Assembly (NCBI GenBank): GCA_903837605.1
Contig: CAILVF010000029.1
Coordinates: 1-64,000, forward strand
Length of the DNA: 64,000 bases
Direction: 5' to 3'
Source: an uncultured Bacteroidales bacterium
GTDB lineage: Bacteria > Bacteroidota > Bacteroidia > Bacteroidales > FEN-979
Shown: positions 8,400-15,953 of the stretch, piece by piece
Layout: each line of letters opens with the position of its first letter
Position numbering within the stretch: position 1 is the first letter of the stretch
Notes under the pieces: model-generated
What the model was told of the DNA's origin: nothing
What the model saw: only the letters and a program-made list of their open reading frames with translations
The model's database searches: none
Translations under genes and position numbers: made by a program

Positions 8400-9097
8400 A
8401 GCAAGGATGTAAGTTTTTGCAGGTCCTCGTTTGCTTTTTCGTAATCATCGGGGCGGCCTATATCCAGCCAGTAGCCCGCATAGGGAAAAACATTGACGGG
8501 GATTTGTTTTTCGAGCAGGCTCAGCATAAGGTTATCGAAACCGAATGGTTTGTTTTGTGGCACATATTCAAGAACCTTCCGGTTCATGGCATAAACTCCC
8601 ATACTGACATTGAAAGAATACTCCGGCTTTTCACGGAACCCCGTTACTTGACTATCCGCCTTATCGAGTTCAAGCACTCCAAAATCAATTTTTGCAGTGC
8701 GGTGGTAAGTTGAAACCGTGAGCAAAGCATTTTGCGAGGTATGTTTTAAATAGAGTTCCCTGAAATCAAGATCAGTGAGGAGGTCGCCGTTCATCACGAG
8801 AAAGTCATCCGGCAGATTTTCTATCAGTTTAATGGGAGCGACCGTCCCCAAAGGTTCTTCCTCAAGTGAATAGTTGATCTTTAATCCGAGTTTGGAACCA
8901 TTGCCCAGGTATGCCATGATAATCTCGGCGAAATGGTTGAGGCAGATTGTTACTTCGTCAACCCCGCATTTTACAAGCCTGGTGATCAGTATATCAATTA
9001 TGGCCTTTTCCCCGACCGGGACCAGTGGTTTCGGGATAACTGTAGTATATGGCTTTAGCCTGGTACCTTTTCCGCCGGCGAGAATAACAGCCTTCAT
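8396..9097 (-). CDS. Sugar-1-phosphate nucleotidyltransferase
   Basis: 233 residues, a single NTP_transferase domain. The nucleotide-binding start A-V-I-L-A-G-G-K-G-T-R-L is followed by P-K-P-L-V-P-V-G and the metal-binding V-M-N-G-D. The end is Y-W-L-D-I-G-R-P-D-D-Y, as in mannose-1-phosphate guanylyltransferase-like and glucose-1-phosphate thymidylyltransferase-like enzymes. No hexapeptide or CBS domain is attached. Its position between a LegB-like dehydratase and an SDR suggests that it activates the sugar those two enzymes modify. LegB-type pathways use GDP-sugars, so guanylyl transfer is my favoured but unproven guess. Confidence 0.85.
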   Translation of the reverse strand: MKAVILAGGKGTRLKPYTTVIPKPLVPVGEKAIIDILITRLVKCGVDEVTICLNHFAEIIMAYLGNGSKLGLKINYSLEEEPLGTVAPIKLIENLPDDFLVMNGDLLTDLDFRELYLKHTSQNALLTVSTYHRTAKIDFGVLELDKADSQVTGFREKPEYSFNVSMGVYAMNRKVLEYVPQNKPFGFDNLMLSLLEKQIPVNVFPYAGYWLDIGRPDDYEKANEDLQKLTSLL

Positions 9098-9103
9098 AGT
9101 GTG

Positions 9104-10102
9104 TTATATATTATAAATATCGGGTTTGTAAAACTGCATGTTCCCTTCAGCACTGAACCATTTAATGGTTTCCCTGAGGCCTTCATCGAGTGTATACCCG
9201 GGCGACCATCCGAACAGGTCTTTAGCCTTGCGGTTTTCGGCCCAGAGGCGTTCAACCTCTGATTTCTCAGGACGTAATCTTGAAGATTCCCTTCCGATTT
9301 CAATAGTTTTGCCCATGATCCCCGAAATCTTTTTTACAAGGTCCATGATCGATATTTCATAATTGCTCCCCAGGTTAACGACTTCCCCCAGGGCTGTTTC
9401 GCTTTCGGCAGCTTTAACAAAGCCAAGAGCGGTATCCCTGACAAAATTCAGGTCCCTGGTCGGAGTAAGAGATCCGAGGGATATTTCTTTTTTTTCTGCA
9501 AGTATCTGGGTGATGATCGTTGGGATGATAGCCCTGGCCGATTGCCGCGGCCCGTAGGTATTGAATGGTCTTACCACGATAACCGGCGAGTTGAAGGAAC
9601 GGAAAAATGTTAACGCCAGGAAGTCTGCTCCTGCTTTGGAAGCTGCATAAGGCGACTGGGGGTTAATCGGGTGTTCCTCGGTAATGGGAACGAACCGGGC
9701 CGTGCCGTATACTTCAGAGGTTGAAGTATGAATTATTTTTTTCAGGTTCAGCTGCCGGGCTGCCTGTAAAACATTCAGAGTTCCCTTGATATTTGTGTCA
9801 ATATACACATCGGGGCTATGGTAAGAATATGGTATTCCTATCAAGGCGGCGAGGTGGAACACTACTTCGCATCCCTTCATGGCTTCCCGCATTCCATTCG
9901 GATCCCTGATATCCCCGCTGAAAACGTTCAGTTTCTCTTTCATCTCCCCCGGGAAATAATCCAGCCAGCCCCAGCGGTTAAAAGAATTATAATGGACCAT
10001 TGCGGTTACTTCACAATTTCTTTTCAGTAATTCCTCAACCAGGTGGCTGGCAATAAACCCCCCTGCACCTGTTACAAGGACTTTGGTGTTGTTAATCTCC
10101 AT
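9104..10102 (-). CDS. LegB-like nucleotide-sugar 4,6-dehydratase
   Basis: 332 residues, extended SDR. The NAD site is V-T-G-A-G-G-F-I-A-S-H-L, the catalytic site is S-T-S-E-V-Y-G with Y-A-A-S-K, and the substrate loop is R-P-F-N-T-Y-G-P-R-Q-S-A-R-A-I-I-P. The stretches Y-N-S-F-N-x-W-G-W-L-D and I-P-Y-S-Y-H-S-P-x-x-Y-x-D-T-N are those of LegB and its close relatives, GDP-N-acetylglucosamine 4,6-dehydratases of the legionaminic acid pathway. It is first in its operon, with its own -7 box. No LegC, LegI or LegG homologue is in the window, so the final sugar may not be a nonulosonate. Confidence 0.85.
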   Translation of the reverse strand: MEINNTKVLVTGAGGFIASHLVEELLKRNCEVTAMVHYNSFNRWGWLDYFPGEMKEKLNVFSGDIRDPNGMREAMKGCEVVFHLAALIGIPYSYHSPDVYIDTNIKGTLNVLQAARQLNLKKIIHTSTSEVYGTARFVPITEEHPINPQSPYAASKAGADFLALTFFRSFNSPVIVVRPFNTYGPRQSARAIIPTIITQILAEKKEISLGSLTPTRDLNFVRDTALGFVKAAESETALGEVVNLGSNYEISIMDLVKKISGIMGKTIEIGRESSRLRPEKSEVERLWAENRKAKDLFGWSPGYTLDEGLRETIKWFSAEGNMQFYKPDIYNI

Positions 10103-10120
10103 ATTAATTTAAATTCCTGA

Positions 10121-10128
10121 CAAAATTA
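10121..10128 (-). promoter_or_regulatory. -7 promoter box of the nucleotide-sugar operon
   Basis: TAATTTTG on the minus strand, 18 nt before the ATG at 10102. A CTTG at about 10150-10153 is a candidate -33 with a spacer of about 21 bp. Confidence 0.65.
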
Positions 10129-10167
10129 AGAATAAAGACCAGAAATCTGCAAGACACCATATTTTTC

Positions 10168-10175
10168 TAACTTTG
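10168..10175 (+). promoter_or_regulatory. -7 promoter box of the TPR/PAS kinase gene
   Basis: TAACTTTG matches TAnnTTTG. It predicts a leader of about 35 nt to the TTG at 10215. It is divergent from the box at 10121-10128, so one short region fires both ways. Confidence 0.6.
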
Positions 10176-10214
10176 CATGACAATCACTGAAAACATCACA
10201 GGAGCTAGACCGGT

Positions 10215-12602
10215 TTGAAGAAATTGAACTTTTACAATATCATGATGTTTTTGCTCCTCTGTTTCGTTGCAAACAATGCAGTTGCAACAGAGGACAAGCC
10301 TGAACTTCCGGTCATTATCAGGCAGGTTGACTCACTTAACAAACTGGCCTTAAGTAATTCCTACGAAGAAATGACCTATTCCAGGTCACTGGCAACCCAG
10401 AGCCTGTATCTTGCCCGAAGCTGCCATTACCAGGAAGGTGAAGCCTTTGCATTATATTGCCTGGGACTTTCCAATCAGAACCAGGGGGATTTTCCTGTTT
10501 CCCTGGAATATTACTTTCAAAGCCTCGACGTCTACCAGGGCCTTAGGGATGTCGATAATGAAATCAATCTCAACCTGTCGGTGGTAGGGATCTTTTTACT
10601 GCTGCATGACACATACAGGGCCGAACCATACCTTGACAAAGCATACTCCCTTTTAAGTAAATCAACCGACCTTGAAAAACCCTCATTACTATTCATCACA
10701 AAGGGCAATCTGGCTATGGGAAAAGGCCATTACAGGGAAGCTGTTGATTGCTACTACCGCAGTGCAGGATACTCATTAATTCATAAAAACACCCTTGGAG
10801 TAGGCAGGGCATACAAGCTCTCGGGAGATGCTTATGTACAGCTTAAACAATTTTACAAGGCCATTTTTTTATATCAGAAAGCTAAGGTAATCTTCAGTCA
10901 GATTGACGACATACGCGAACTAAGCGTGCTTAACACCCGCATCGCCCATGCTTATTCCGTTCTCGGCAACAAGCAGTCGGCCCTGGAATACAACAAAAAA
11001 GCATACCATGAAAGATTAATTACCGGTATTAAGAGCCTTATCAGTTCCTCCATAATTAACGTAGGGGGATCCTTTATGGAAGTCGGAAAATATGATTCGG
11101 CCGTTTACTATTTGCGGCTTGGTCTCGAACGCAGCATTGAAGAAAAGCGGAACACTCTGATTGAAGAAGCTCATCTGCTGCTTGCCGACTGTTATTCCCT
11201 TCAGAAGAATTATGCCCTGAGCCTTAAACATTATCAGGATTACTTCTCAGTTCATATCAGGATGAATGAGGACCGCAATAAGGTTGCTATTCGTACGATT
11301 GAAGCAGAACACCTTGTTCGTGAAGTGGAGAACACCCATAACTTTCTCACCCGGCAAAATGAGGCCCAGCAGTTCGATCTCCGCAACCACAGGCTTCAGT
11401 TGCTTTTTATGGGATTTATCCTTTTCCTTATTCTCGCTGTTGGTTTAATAGTTCATGGGTTGACCAGGAGGACCCAGAGATCGGAAAAGGAACTTCAGGT
11501 ATTGAATTTCAAACTTGAAAACGAGATAAGAGAGCATAAGGAAGCAGAGCGTCATTTCGAGGAAAGCGAAAATCTTTATCGTTTCCTGGCAGAACATTCC
11601 CCTGATGTCGTCTCCCTGTTTGACAAGACGCTTAAGAGGAAATATATCTCGCCAAGCTGTTTCTCCATGTACGGGTTTACCGAAGAAGAACTGGTTACAA
11701 GACCAGATCCTTTTGAAGTAGTTGATCTTTCATACAGGAAGCAGATCAGGTCCTCTCTCGAATCCATTATCCAGAAAAAAACTCCTCAGACACTTGTATA
11801 TAAGGGAAGGAAAAAAGACGGCACTTCATTTTGGGTTGAAAACCATATAAACCCGATGATAGACTCTTTAAGCGGAGAGGTTTATGAGCTTGTGACCGTG
11901 GTGAGGGATATTTCGGACCGTATGGTCTACGAAGAACAACTTGCCGAAAATGAACGGCAGAAAGAAGTCTTGTTGTATGAGATCCACCACAGGGTAAAAA
12001 ACAACTTTGCAATATTGATCAGCCTGATGGAACTGCAGAAACAATTTGCAAAGGTTGATTCACTCGACATGCCCTTAATTGACCTCCAGCTCAGGGTCAG
12101 GACAATGTCGCTGGTACATGAGCAGTTATACCAGAATCAGAGCATTGATGCCATCCCTCTTGGTTCCTACCTGGAGCGTCTTACAAGTATTATCAGCAGT
12201 GCCTTCAGCAAACCCAACGTCAGGCTTCATACCTCGGTGCAGGAATGCGCTGCCAGGATTGAGATTGCACTTCCCCTCGGCCTGATTGTCAATGAACTTC
12301 TCACCAACGCTTTTAAGTATGCGTTCCCTAAAAACGCCATGGGGGATATCTGGATCGATCTGAGACTCGATAAAACAGATGAAAAGGCGGAACCCGGGCT
12401 GGAATCAATTTTCTATATTCTTAACATCAGGGATAACGGCATTGGCCTGCCAGAGAATTTTTCTTTTGAAACCAATGTTTCAACCGGCTCACAGATCGTA
12501 AAGATCCTGATTGAACAGCTGGAGGCACGGTTTGAATTAGGGTCCCGGCCGGGGACATCCTTCACTTTGCGTTTTGCTGCTTTTCCCAAGGAATTTAACT
12601 GA
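10215..12602 (+). CDS. TPR-PAS hybrid membrane sensor histidine kinase (HisKA_2 type)
   Basis: 795 residues. The start is TTG, supported by AGGAG at 10200-10204 and by the signal peptide it yields (about 1-25). A periplasmic stretch of TPR repeats (about 40-380) leads to one TM helix (about 394-414), a short coiled coil, a PAS domain (about 447-575), a HisKA_2 dimerisation box with E-I-H-H-R-V-K-N-N (phospho-accepting His near 591), and an HATPase with N-E-L-L-T-N-A-F-K-Y-A-F (near 692) and D-N-G-I-G-L. No response regulator is adjacent, so it is an orphan kinase. gpsA follows by 9 bp and is probably cotranscribed. Confidence 0.92.
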   Translation: MKKLNFYNIMMFLLLCFVANNAVATEDKPELPVIIRQVDSLNKLALSNSYEEMTYSRSLATQSLYLARSCHYQEGEAFALYCLGLSNQNQGDFPVSLEYYFQSLDVYQGLRDVDNEINLNLSVVGIFLLLHDTYRAEPYLDKAYSLLSKSTDLEKPSLLFITKGNLAMGKGHYREAVDCYYRSAGYSLIHKNTLGVGRAYKLSGDAYVQLKQFYKAIFLYQKAKVIFSQIDDIRELSVLNTRIAHAYSVLGNKQSALEYNKKAYHERLITGIKSLISSSIINVGGSFMEVGKYDSAVYYLRLGLERSIEEKRNTLIEEAHLLLADCYSLQKNYALSLKHYQDYFSVHIRMNEDRNKVAIRTIEAEHLVREVENTHNFLTRQNEAQQFDLRNHRLQLLFMGFILFLILAVGLIVHGLTRRTQRSEKELQVLNFKLENEIREHKEAERHFEESENLYRFLAEHSPDVVSLFDKTLKRKYISPSCFSMYGFTEEELVTRPDPFEVVDLSYRKQIRSSLESIIQKKTPQTLVYKGRKKDGTSFWVENHINPMIDSLSGEVYELVTVVRDISDRMVYEEQLAENERQKEVLLYEIHHRVKNNFAILISLMELQKQFAKVDSLDMPLIDLQLRVRTMSLVHEQLYQNQSIDAIPLGSYLERLTSIISSAFSKPNVRLHTSVQECAARIEIALPLGLIVNELLTNAFKYAFPKNAMGDIWIDLRLDKTDEKAEPGLESIFYILNIRDNGIGLPENFSFETNVSTGSQIVKILIEQLEARFELGSRPGTSFTLRFAAFPKEFN

Positions 12603-12611
12603 GAACCGAGA

Positions 12612-13601
12612 ATGAAAGGAAAGAAAAAAATTTCTATCATAGGTGCCGGCACAATAGGCACCGCCCTGGGCAACATTTTATCGGAAAACTCCTCGGGAGA
12701 AATTCTCCTGGTTTCGGTTGAAGAAAAGGTTGTCAATTCAATCAATGAACAGCATATCAATGCAAAGTATTTTCCCGGGCACCACCTTCATGCAGACCTT
12801 AAAGCCACGACCGATGTGAGGCTGCTTGCAGGATCCTCGGTGATCTTCCTGGCTATACCTTCAGTTGCCATGCTCGATTACCTGAAATCCATCAGGGCAA
12901 ACATCCCCCCCGATTCAATACTTGTTAACCTGGCCAAGGGATTCGGCTGTGGTGAGAATACGATTGTGGACTGCCTGAAAAAGGGTTTCAGCAACCCTGT
13001 ATGCACCCTAAAAGGACCAAGTTTTGCCAAGGAAATCATTAACCGTATCCCTACAGGTTTTACTTTAGGACATCCTGGAGCAGTGACTGCGGATGAGGTT
13101 TCGGTTTTATTCAAAGGTTCTACCATTTATCTCGATTTCAGCGACGACATACAGGGGGTTGAGTTACTCAGCATCCTCAAGAACATTTATGCCATTGTCC
13201 TGGGCATTGTGGATGCCCAGTTTAATTCTCCTAACCTGAGGTTCCTGATCCTTACAAGGGCATTCAGGGAGATGATGAACATCATGCTTTATTTCGGCGG
13301 CAGGGAAGAAACCATTTACAAATATTGCGGTTACGGGGATTTTACGCTTACAGCCCTGAATGACCTCAGCCGTAACAGGACCCTGGGCCTGTTGATAGGG
13401 AAAGGCTTTTTTACAGAACATGTCTCCCATGAGCTGGTACTCGAGGGGAAGACTGCAGCCAGCATTTTTTACGAAAAGATTGCAAGGGAAACAGGAGTTG
13501 AACAACGCTTCCCCATCATGAGCGAGCTGTATAAGATATTTACCCGCAAATATGATATTTCCAGCTTCGTCAGCACGGTCCTCGAGATGGAAGAACCCTG
13601 A
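12612..13601 (+). CDS. gpsA: GpsA-like glycerol-3-phosphate dehydrogenase (NAD(P)+)
   Basis: 329 residues, normal length. The enzyme reduces dihydroxyacetone phosphate to sn-glycerol-3-phosphate, the backbone of membrane phospholipids. The Rossmann motif is I-G-A-G-T-I-G-T-A-L at about 8-17. K-G-P-S-F-A-K-E-I (about 136-144) is the family signature. L-K-N-I-Y-A-I-V-L-G-I with its catalytic Lys and a G-Y-G-D-F-T-L-T-A pattern follow, the latter replacing the more common G-x-G-D-L-x-x-T. It follows the sensor kinase by 9 bp. The sequence is somewhat divergent from housekeeping GpsA, so a second copy elsewhere is possible. Confidence 0.85.
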   Translation: MKGKKKISIIGAGTIGTALGNILSENSSGEILLVSVEEKVVNSINEQHINAKYFPGHHLHADLKATTDVRLLAGSSVIFLAIPSVAMLDYLKSIRANIPPDSILVNLAKGFGCGENTIVDCLKKGFSNPVCTLKGPSFAKEIINRIPTGFTLGHPGAVTADEVSVLFKGSTIYLDFSDDIQGVELLSILKNIYAIVLGIVDAQFNSPNLRFLILTRAFREMMNIMLYFGGREETIYKYCGYGDFTLTALNDLSRNRTLGLLIGKGFFTEHVSHELVLEGKTAASIFYEKIARETGVEQRFPIMSELYKIFTRKYDISSFVSTVLEMEEP

Positions 13602-13634
13602 TTCCGGCGCTTCGCTCCGATAACGGACAACCGT
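13602..13634 (+). repeat. GCTTCGCT element leading into the first 8-bp array
   Basis: The sequence GGCGCTTCGCTCCGATAACG, followed by GACAACCGT, resembles the GCAGCTTCGCTGCGATAAC part of the 34-bp repeat at 63664-63760. Both stand directly before an NNATCCAG array. No gene is present here. Confidence 0.6.
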
Positions 13635-13735
13635 CTATCCAGCTATCCAGCTATCCAGCTATCCAGTCATCCAGCTATCCAGTTATCCAGTCATCCAGTC
13701 ATCCAGATATCCAATTATCCAGACATCCAGCTATC
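13635..13735 (+). repeat. NNATCCAG 8-bp tandem array 1
   Basis: Twelve 8-bp units plus a remnant, mostly CTATCCAG, TCATCCAG or TTATCCAG. The two leading bases vary while ATCCAG is nearly fixed. It lies between gpsA and the ssrA promoter. The same family occurs at 24357-24522 and 63761-63792, always with ATCCAG on the + strand. Confidence 0.95.
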
Positions 13736-13750
13736 TTCACTTATTTTTCG

Positions 13751-13758
13751 TATATTTG
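13751..13758 (+). promoter_or_regulatory. -7 promoter box of ssrA
   Basis: TATATTTG matches TAnnTTTG and lies 25 nt before the mature tmRNA 5' end at 13784. The extra bases would be removed by RNase P. Confidence 0.65.
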
Positions 13759-13783
13759 CAAACTTTTTCACGTACAATTACCT

Positions 13784-14153
13784 GGGGTTGACCGGTTTTG
13801 ACAGCAGGGAAGTGGGATTGTAAGCATGCCGGGAGTTCGAGGATCAGTCCCGTAAATACGAATCCGCACAAACAATAAACGGCGATAACTTCGCTTACAG
13901 ACTGGCTGCCTAATCTTAGAGATTAGTCAACAGTTGTCTCCCGGGAAGCCCCTCCTGCCGGCGTCCCGACCGAGGCATCAGAAATGACGGGATAGGCTGT
14001 TCAAGGTTCCGGTGAACATCCGAAATTAAGGTAACTACGGTTTAGGCCGGCCTGCCGCGGGCCATCCTTCTCCCGACAATCAACCGCCGGCTAAGCATGT
14101 AGAAAGCAGTTTTGCTGCCTGTTTGGACGGGGGTTCGAATCCCCCCAGCTCCA
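13784..14153 (+). ncRNA. ssrA: tmRNA (transfer-messenger RNA)
   Basis: A one-piece tmRNA. The 5' end G-G-G-G-U-U-G pairs over 7 bp with C-A-G-C-U-C-C before the discriminator A at 14153. The conserved GACCGGTTTTGACAGC follows the 5' strand, and the T-arm GGGGGTTCGAATCCCCCC stands at the 3' end. CCA is not encoded. The tag frame is best read from GGC at 13881 to TAA at 13911-13913, giving G-D-N-F-A-Y-R-L-A-A. This resembles the G-E-x-N-Y-A-L-A-A tags of Bacteroides with two extra residues before L-A-A. It rescues stalled ribosomes together with SmpB, which is not in the window. Pseudoknot-like stretches follow the tag. Confidence 0.95.
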
Positions 14154-14162
14154 CAAAAATTT

Positions 14163-14201
14163 CAGGACACGCAATTTTTAGCGGGGTTCTGAGTTTTTTT
14201 T
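14163..14201 (+). terminator. Probable intrinsic terminator of ssrA
   Basis: An imperfect stem (14163-14172 with 14181-14191; one mismatch, one bulge) with an A/T loop is followed after two bases by eight T residues. Confidence 0.5.
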
Positions 14202-14244
14202 ATTATTACACCGATTGAATTGTTCTTACTGAGAAGGGATTAAC

Positions 14245-15891
14245 ATGAGGGATCTGTTTGGAGGCCCTACCAAATGTCTGCTTGTTCAGACGAAATTTTC
14301 TGCGCTTAGTTTTTGGAATTACCAGGATGTTTGTGACATCGTAGGCGCAAAGTACCCTGCAGCCCCGTTGGGATTGCTTACAGTTGCCGCTCTTCTTCCC
14401 CAGCAATGGACTTTTAAGCTGGTCGACGAAAACGTTGAGCCCCTGCTTGACGAGCAACTGTTATGGGCTGATATCGTTTGTACGGGAGGCATGCTTCCCC
14501 AGCAAAAGAGCATGCTCGAATTCATCGGCCGGGCCCATGAACTGGAACGCCTTGTGGTTGTAGGAGGCCCCGATCCCACATCCCAGCCCGGTCTCTATAA
14601 AGAAGCCGATTTTTTAGTCCTTGGCGAAGGCGAGATCACCATCCCCATGTTCCTTAGGGACCTCGAAGTAGGGATAACCTCCGGAACCTACCATTCAACA
14701 GAACGGGCCAATATGCTCGAATCGGTCATCCCGCGCTACGACCTCATACGGTTCCGCGATTATATCATGATTGGCATGCAGTTTATCCGCGGATGCCCTT
14801 TCAACTGCGAGTTCTGTGACGTGATCGAACTCTTTGGCCGGACCCCGAGGTTTAAAACCAATGAGCAGATCCTTAAAGAACTGCAGACCCTGTATGACCT
14901 GGGCTACCGGGGCCATATCGACATGGTTGACGATAACTTCATCGGTAATAAGAAAAAAGTAAAAGAGTTGCTGAGGGAGATCAAAGCCTGGACAATAGCA
15001 AGGAAATACCCGTTCTACTTCACAACAGAAGCTTCGGTCAACCTGGCCGACGATGACGAACTTTTACAGCTCATGCAGGATTGCGACTTCAGGTATGTAT
15101 TCCTAGGCATCGAAACCCCCGAAAACGAAACACTTGCCCAGAACAATAAGAACCAGAATGTCAACAAGCCCATCGAGGATGCTGTAAGCAAGCTCCTTTC
15201 GTACGGCATGGTCAGCAATGGGGGATACATCATCGGGTTTGACAGCGAAAGCAGGCAAATAGCCTCCAATATGATCAATTCCATACAGGAATCGGGCATC
15301 TGCATGGCTATGATAGGATTGTTATACGCCCTTCCCAATACCCAGCTTACCCGAAGGCTGGAGGCTGAAGGCAGGTTGTTCCATCTTGCAGCCCAGAATG
15401 TGGGAGATACCGATATTGACCAGATGACCAGCGGGCTTAACTTTGCCACCCTTATCCCTCGTGCTGAAGTCCTGAAAAATTACATAGAAGTTCTGGGTAC
15501 CGTTTACGATCCTCAGAATTATTACAAGCGTGTTATATACACCGGCCTGAAAATCAAAACAAAGTACCGGCATAAGCCCTCATTCTCAACCTGGCTTATT
15601 TATATGAGATCCTTCCTCCGGGTCTGCAGGGAAGCCGGATTTTCAAAGGAAACCGGTAAGCAATACTGGAAGATGTTCTTCACGGTTATTTTCAGGAACC
15701 CTTCCGGGATAGAAGCCGCAGTAAACCTTGCAGCCATGTTCATCCATTTCCAGAAGCAAAAGAAGTATATTGTTAGCTCAGTAAACAATACCCTCGCCGT
15801 CATGGAAAATAAAAGTGAAGAAGCCTTTAATAACCGGATGACGGGAAAAAGCATTCAAAGACCAGCAAGAGTTCCTGAGGTTCATTGTTAA
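14245..15891 (+). CDS. B12-binding-type radical SAM protein with DUF4070 (HpnP/HpnR-like family)
   Basis: 548 residues. The N-terminal region (about 25-150) has the cobalamin-binding Rossmann style (P-L-G-L-L-T-V-A-A-L-L-P, then V-V-V-G-G-P-D-P-T), though the classical D-x-H-x-x-G is absent, as is common in this family. The radical SAM core carries the 4Fe-4S motif C184-x-x-x-C188-x-x-C191 in R-G-C-P-F-N-C-E-F-C-D. The C-terminal ~150 residues look like DUF4070. Relatives methylate unactivated carbons, as in hopanoid C2/C3 methylation, but many are uncharacterised and the substrate here is unknown. It lies 91 bp after tmRNA with AGAAGG ahead of the ATG, and stands alone. Confidence 0.85.
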   Translation: MRDLFGGPTKCLLVQTKFSALSFWNYQDVCDIVGAKYPAAPLGLLTVAALLPQQWTFKLVDENVEPLLDEQLLWADIVCTGGMLPQQKSMLEFIGRAHELERLVVVGGPDPTSQPGLYKEADFLVLGEGEITIPMFLRDLEVGITSGTYHSTERANMLESVIPRYDLIRFRDYIMIGMQFIRGCPFNCEFCDVIELFGRTPRFKTNEQILKELQTLYDLGYRGHIDMVDDNFIGNKKKVKELLREIKAWTIARKYPFYFTTEASVNLADDDELLQLMQDCDFRYVFLGIETPENETLAQNNKNQNVNKPIEDAVSKLLSYGMVSNGGYIIGFDSESRQIASNMINSIQESGICMAMIGLLYALPNTQLTRRLEAEGRLFHLAAQNVGDTDIDQMTSGLNFATLIPRAEVLKNYIEVLGTVYDPQNYYKRVIYTGLKIKTKYRHKPSFSTWLIYMRSFLRVCREAGFSKETGKQYWKMFFTVIFRNPSGIEAAVNLAAMFIHFQKQKKYIVSSVNNTLAVMENKSEEAFNNRMTGKSIQRPARVPEVHC

Positions 15892-15953
15892 AGCTTACAT
15901 TTCCCTGAATATTTTCTACTTTTATACCCCATAATTTATCTTCTTTTGAATCC

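Noticed and set aside
13635-13735. Possible CRISPR array
   Set aside because: Units are 8 bp and contiguous with no spacers, and no cas genes are present. The same applies to 24357-24522.
14097-14153. Separate tRNA gene
   Set aside because: The T-arm and acceptor strand belong to the tRNA-like domain of tmRNA; there is no anticodon arm of a normal tRNA.
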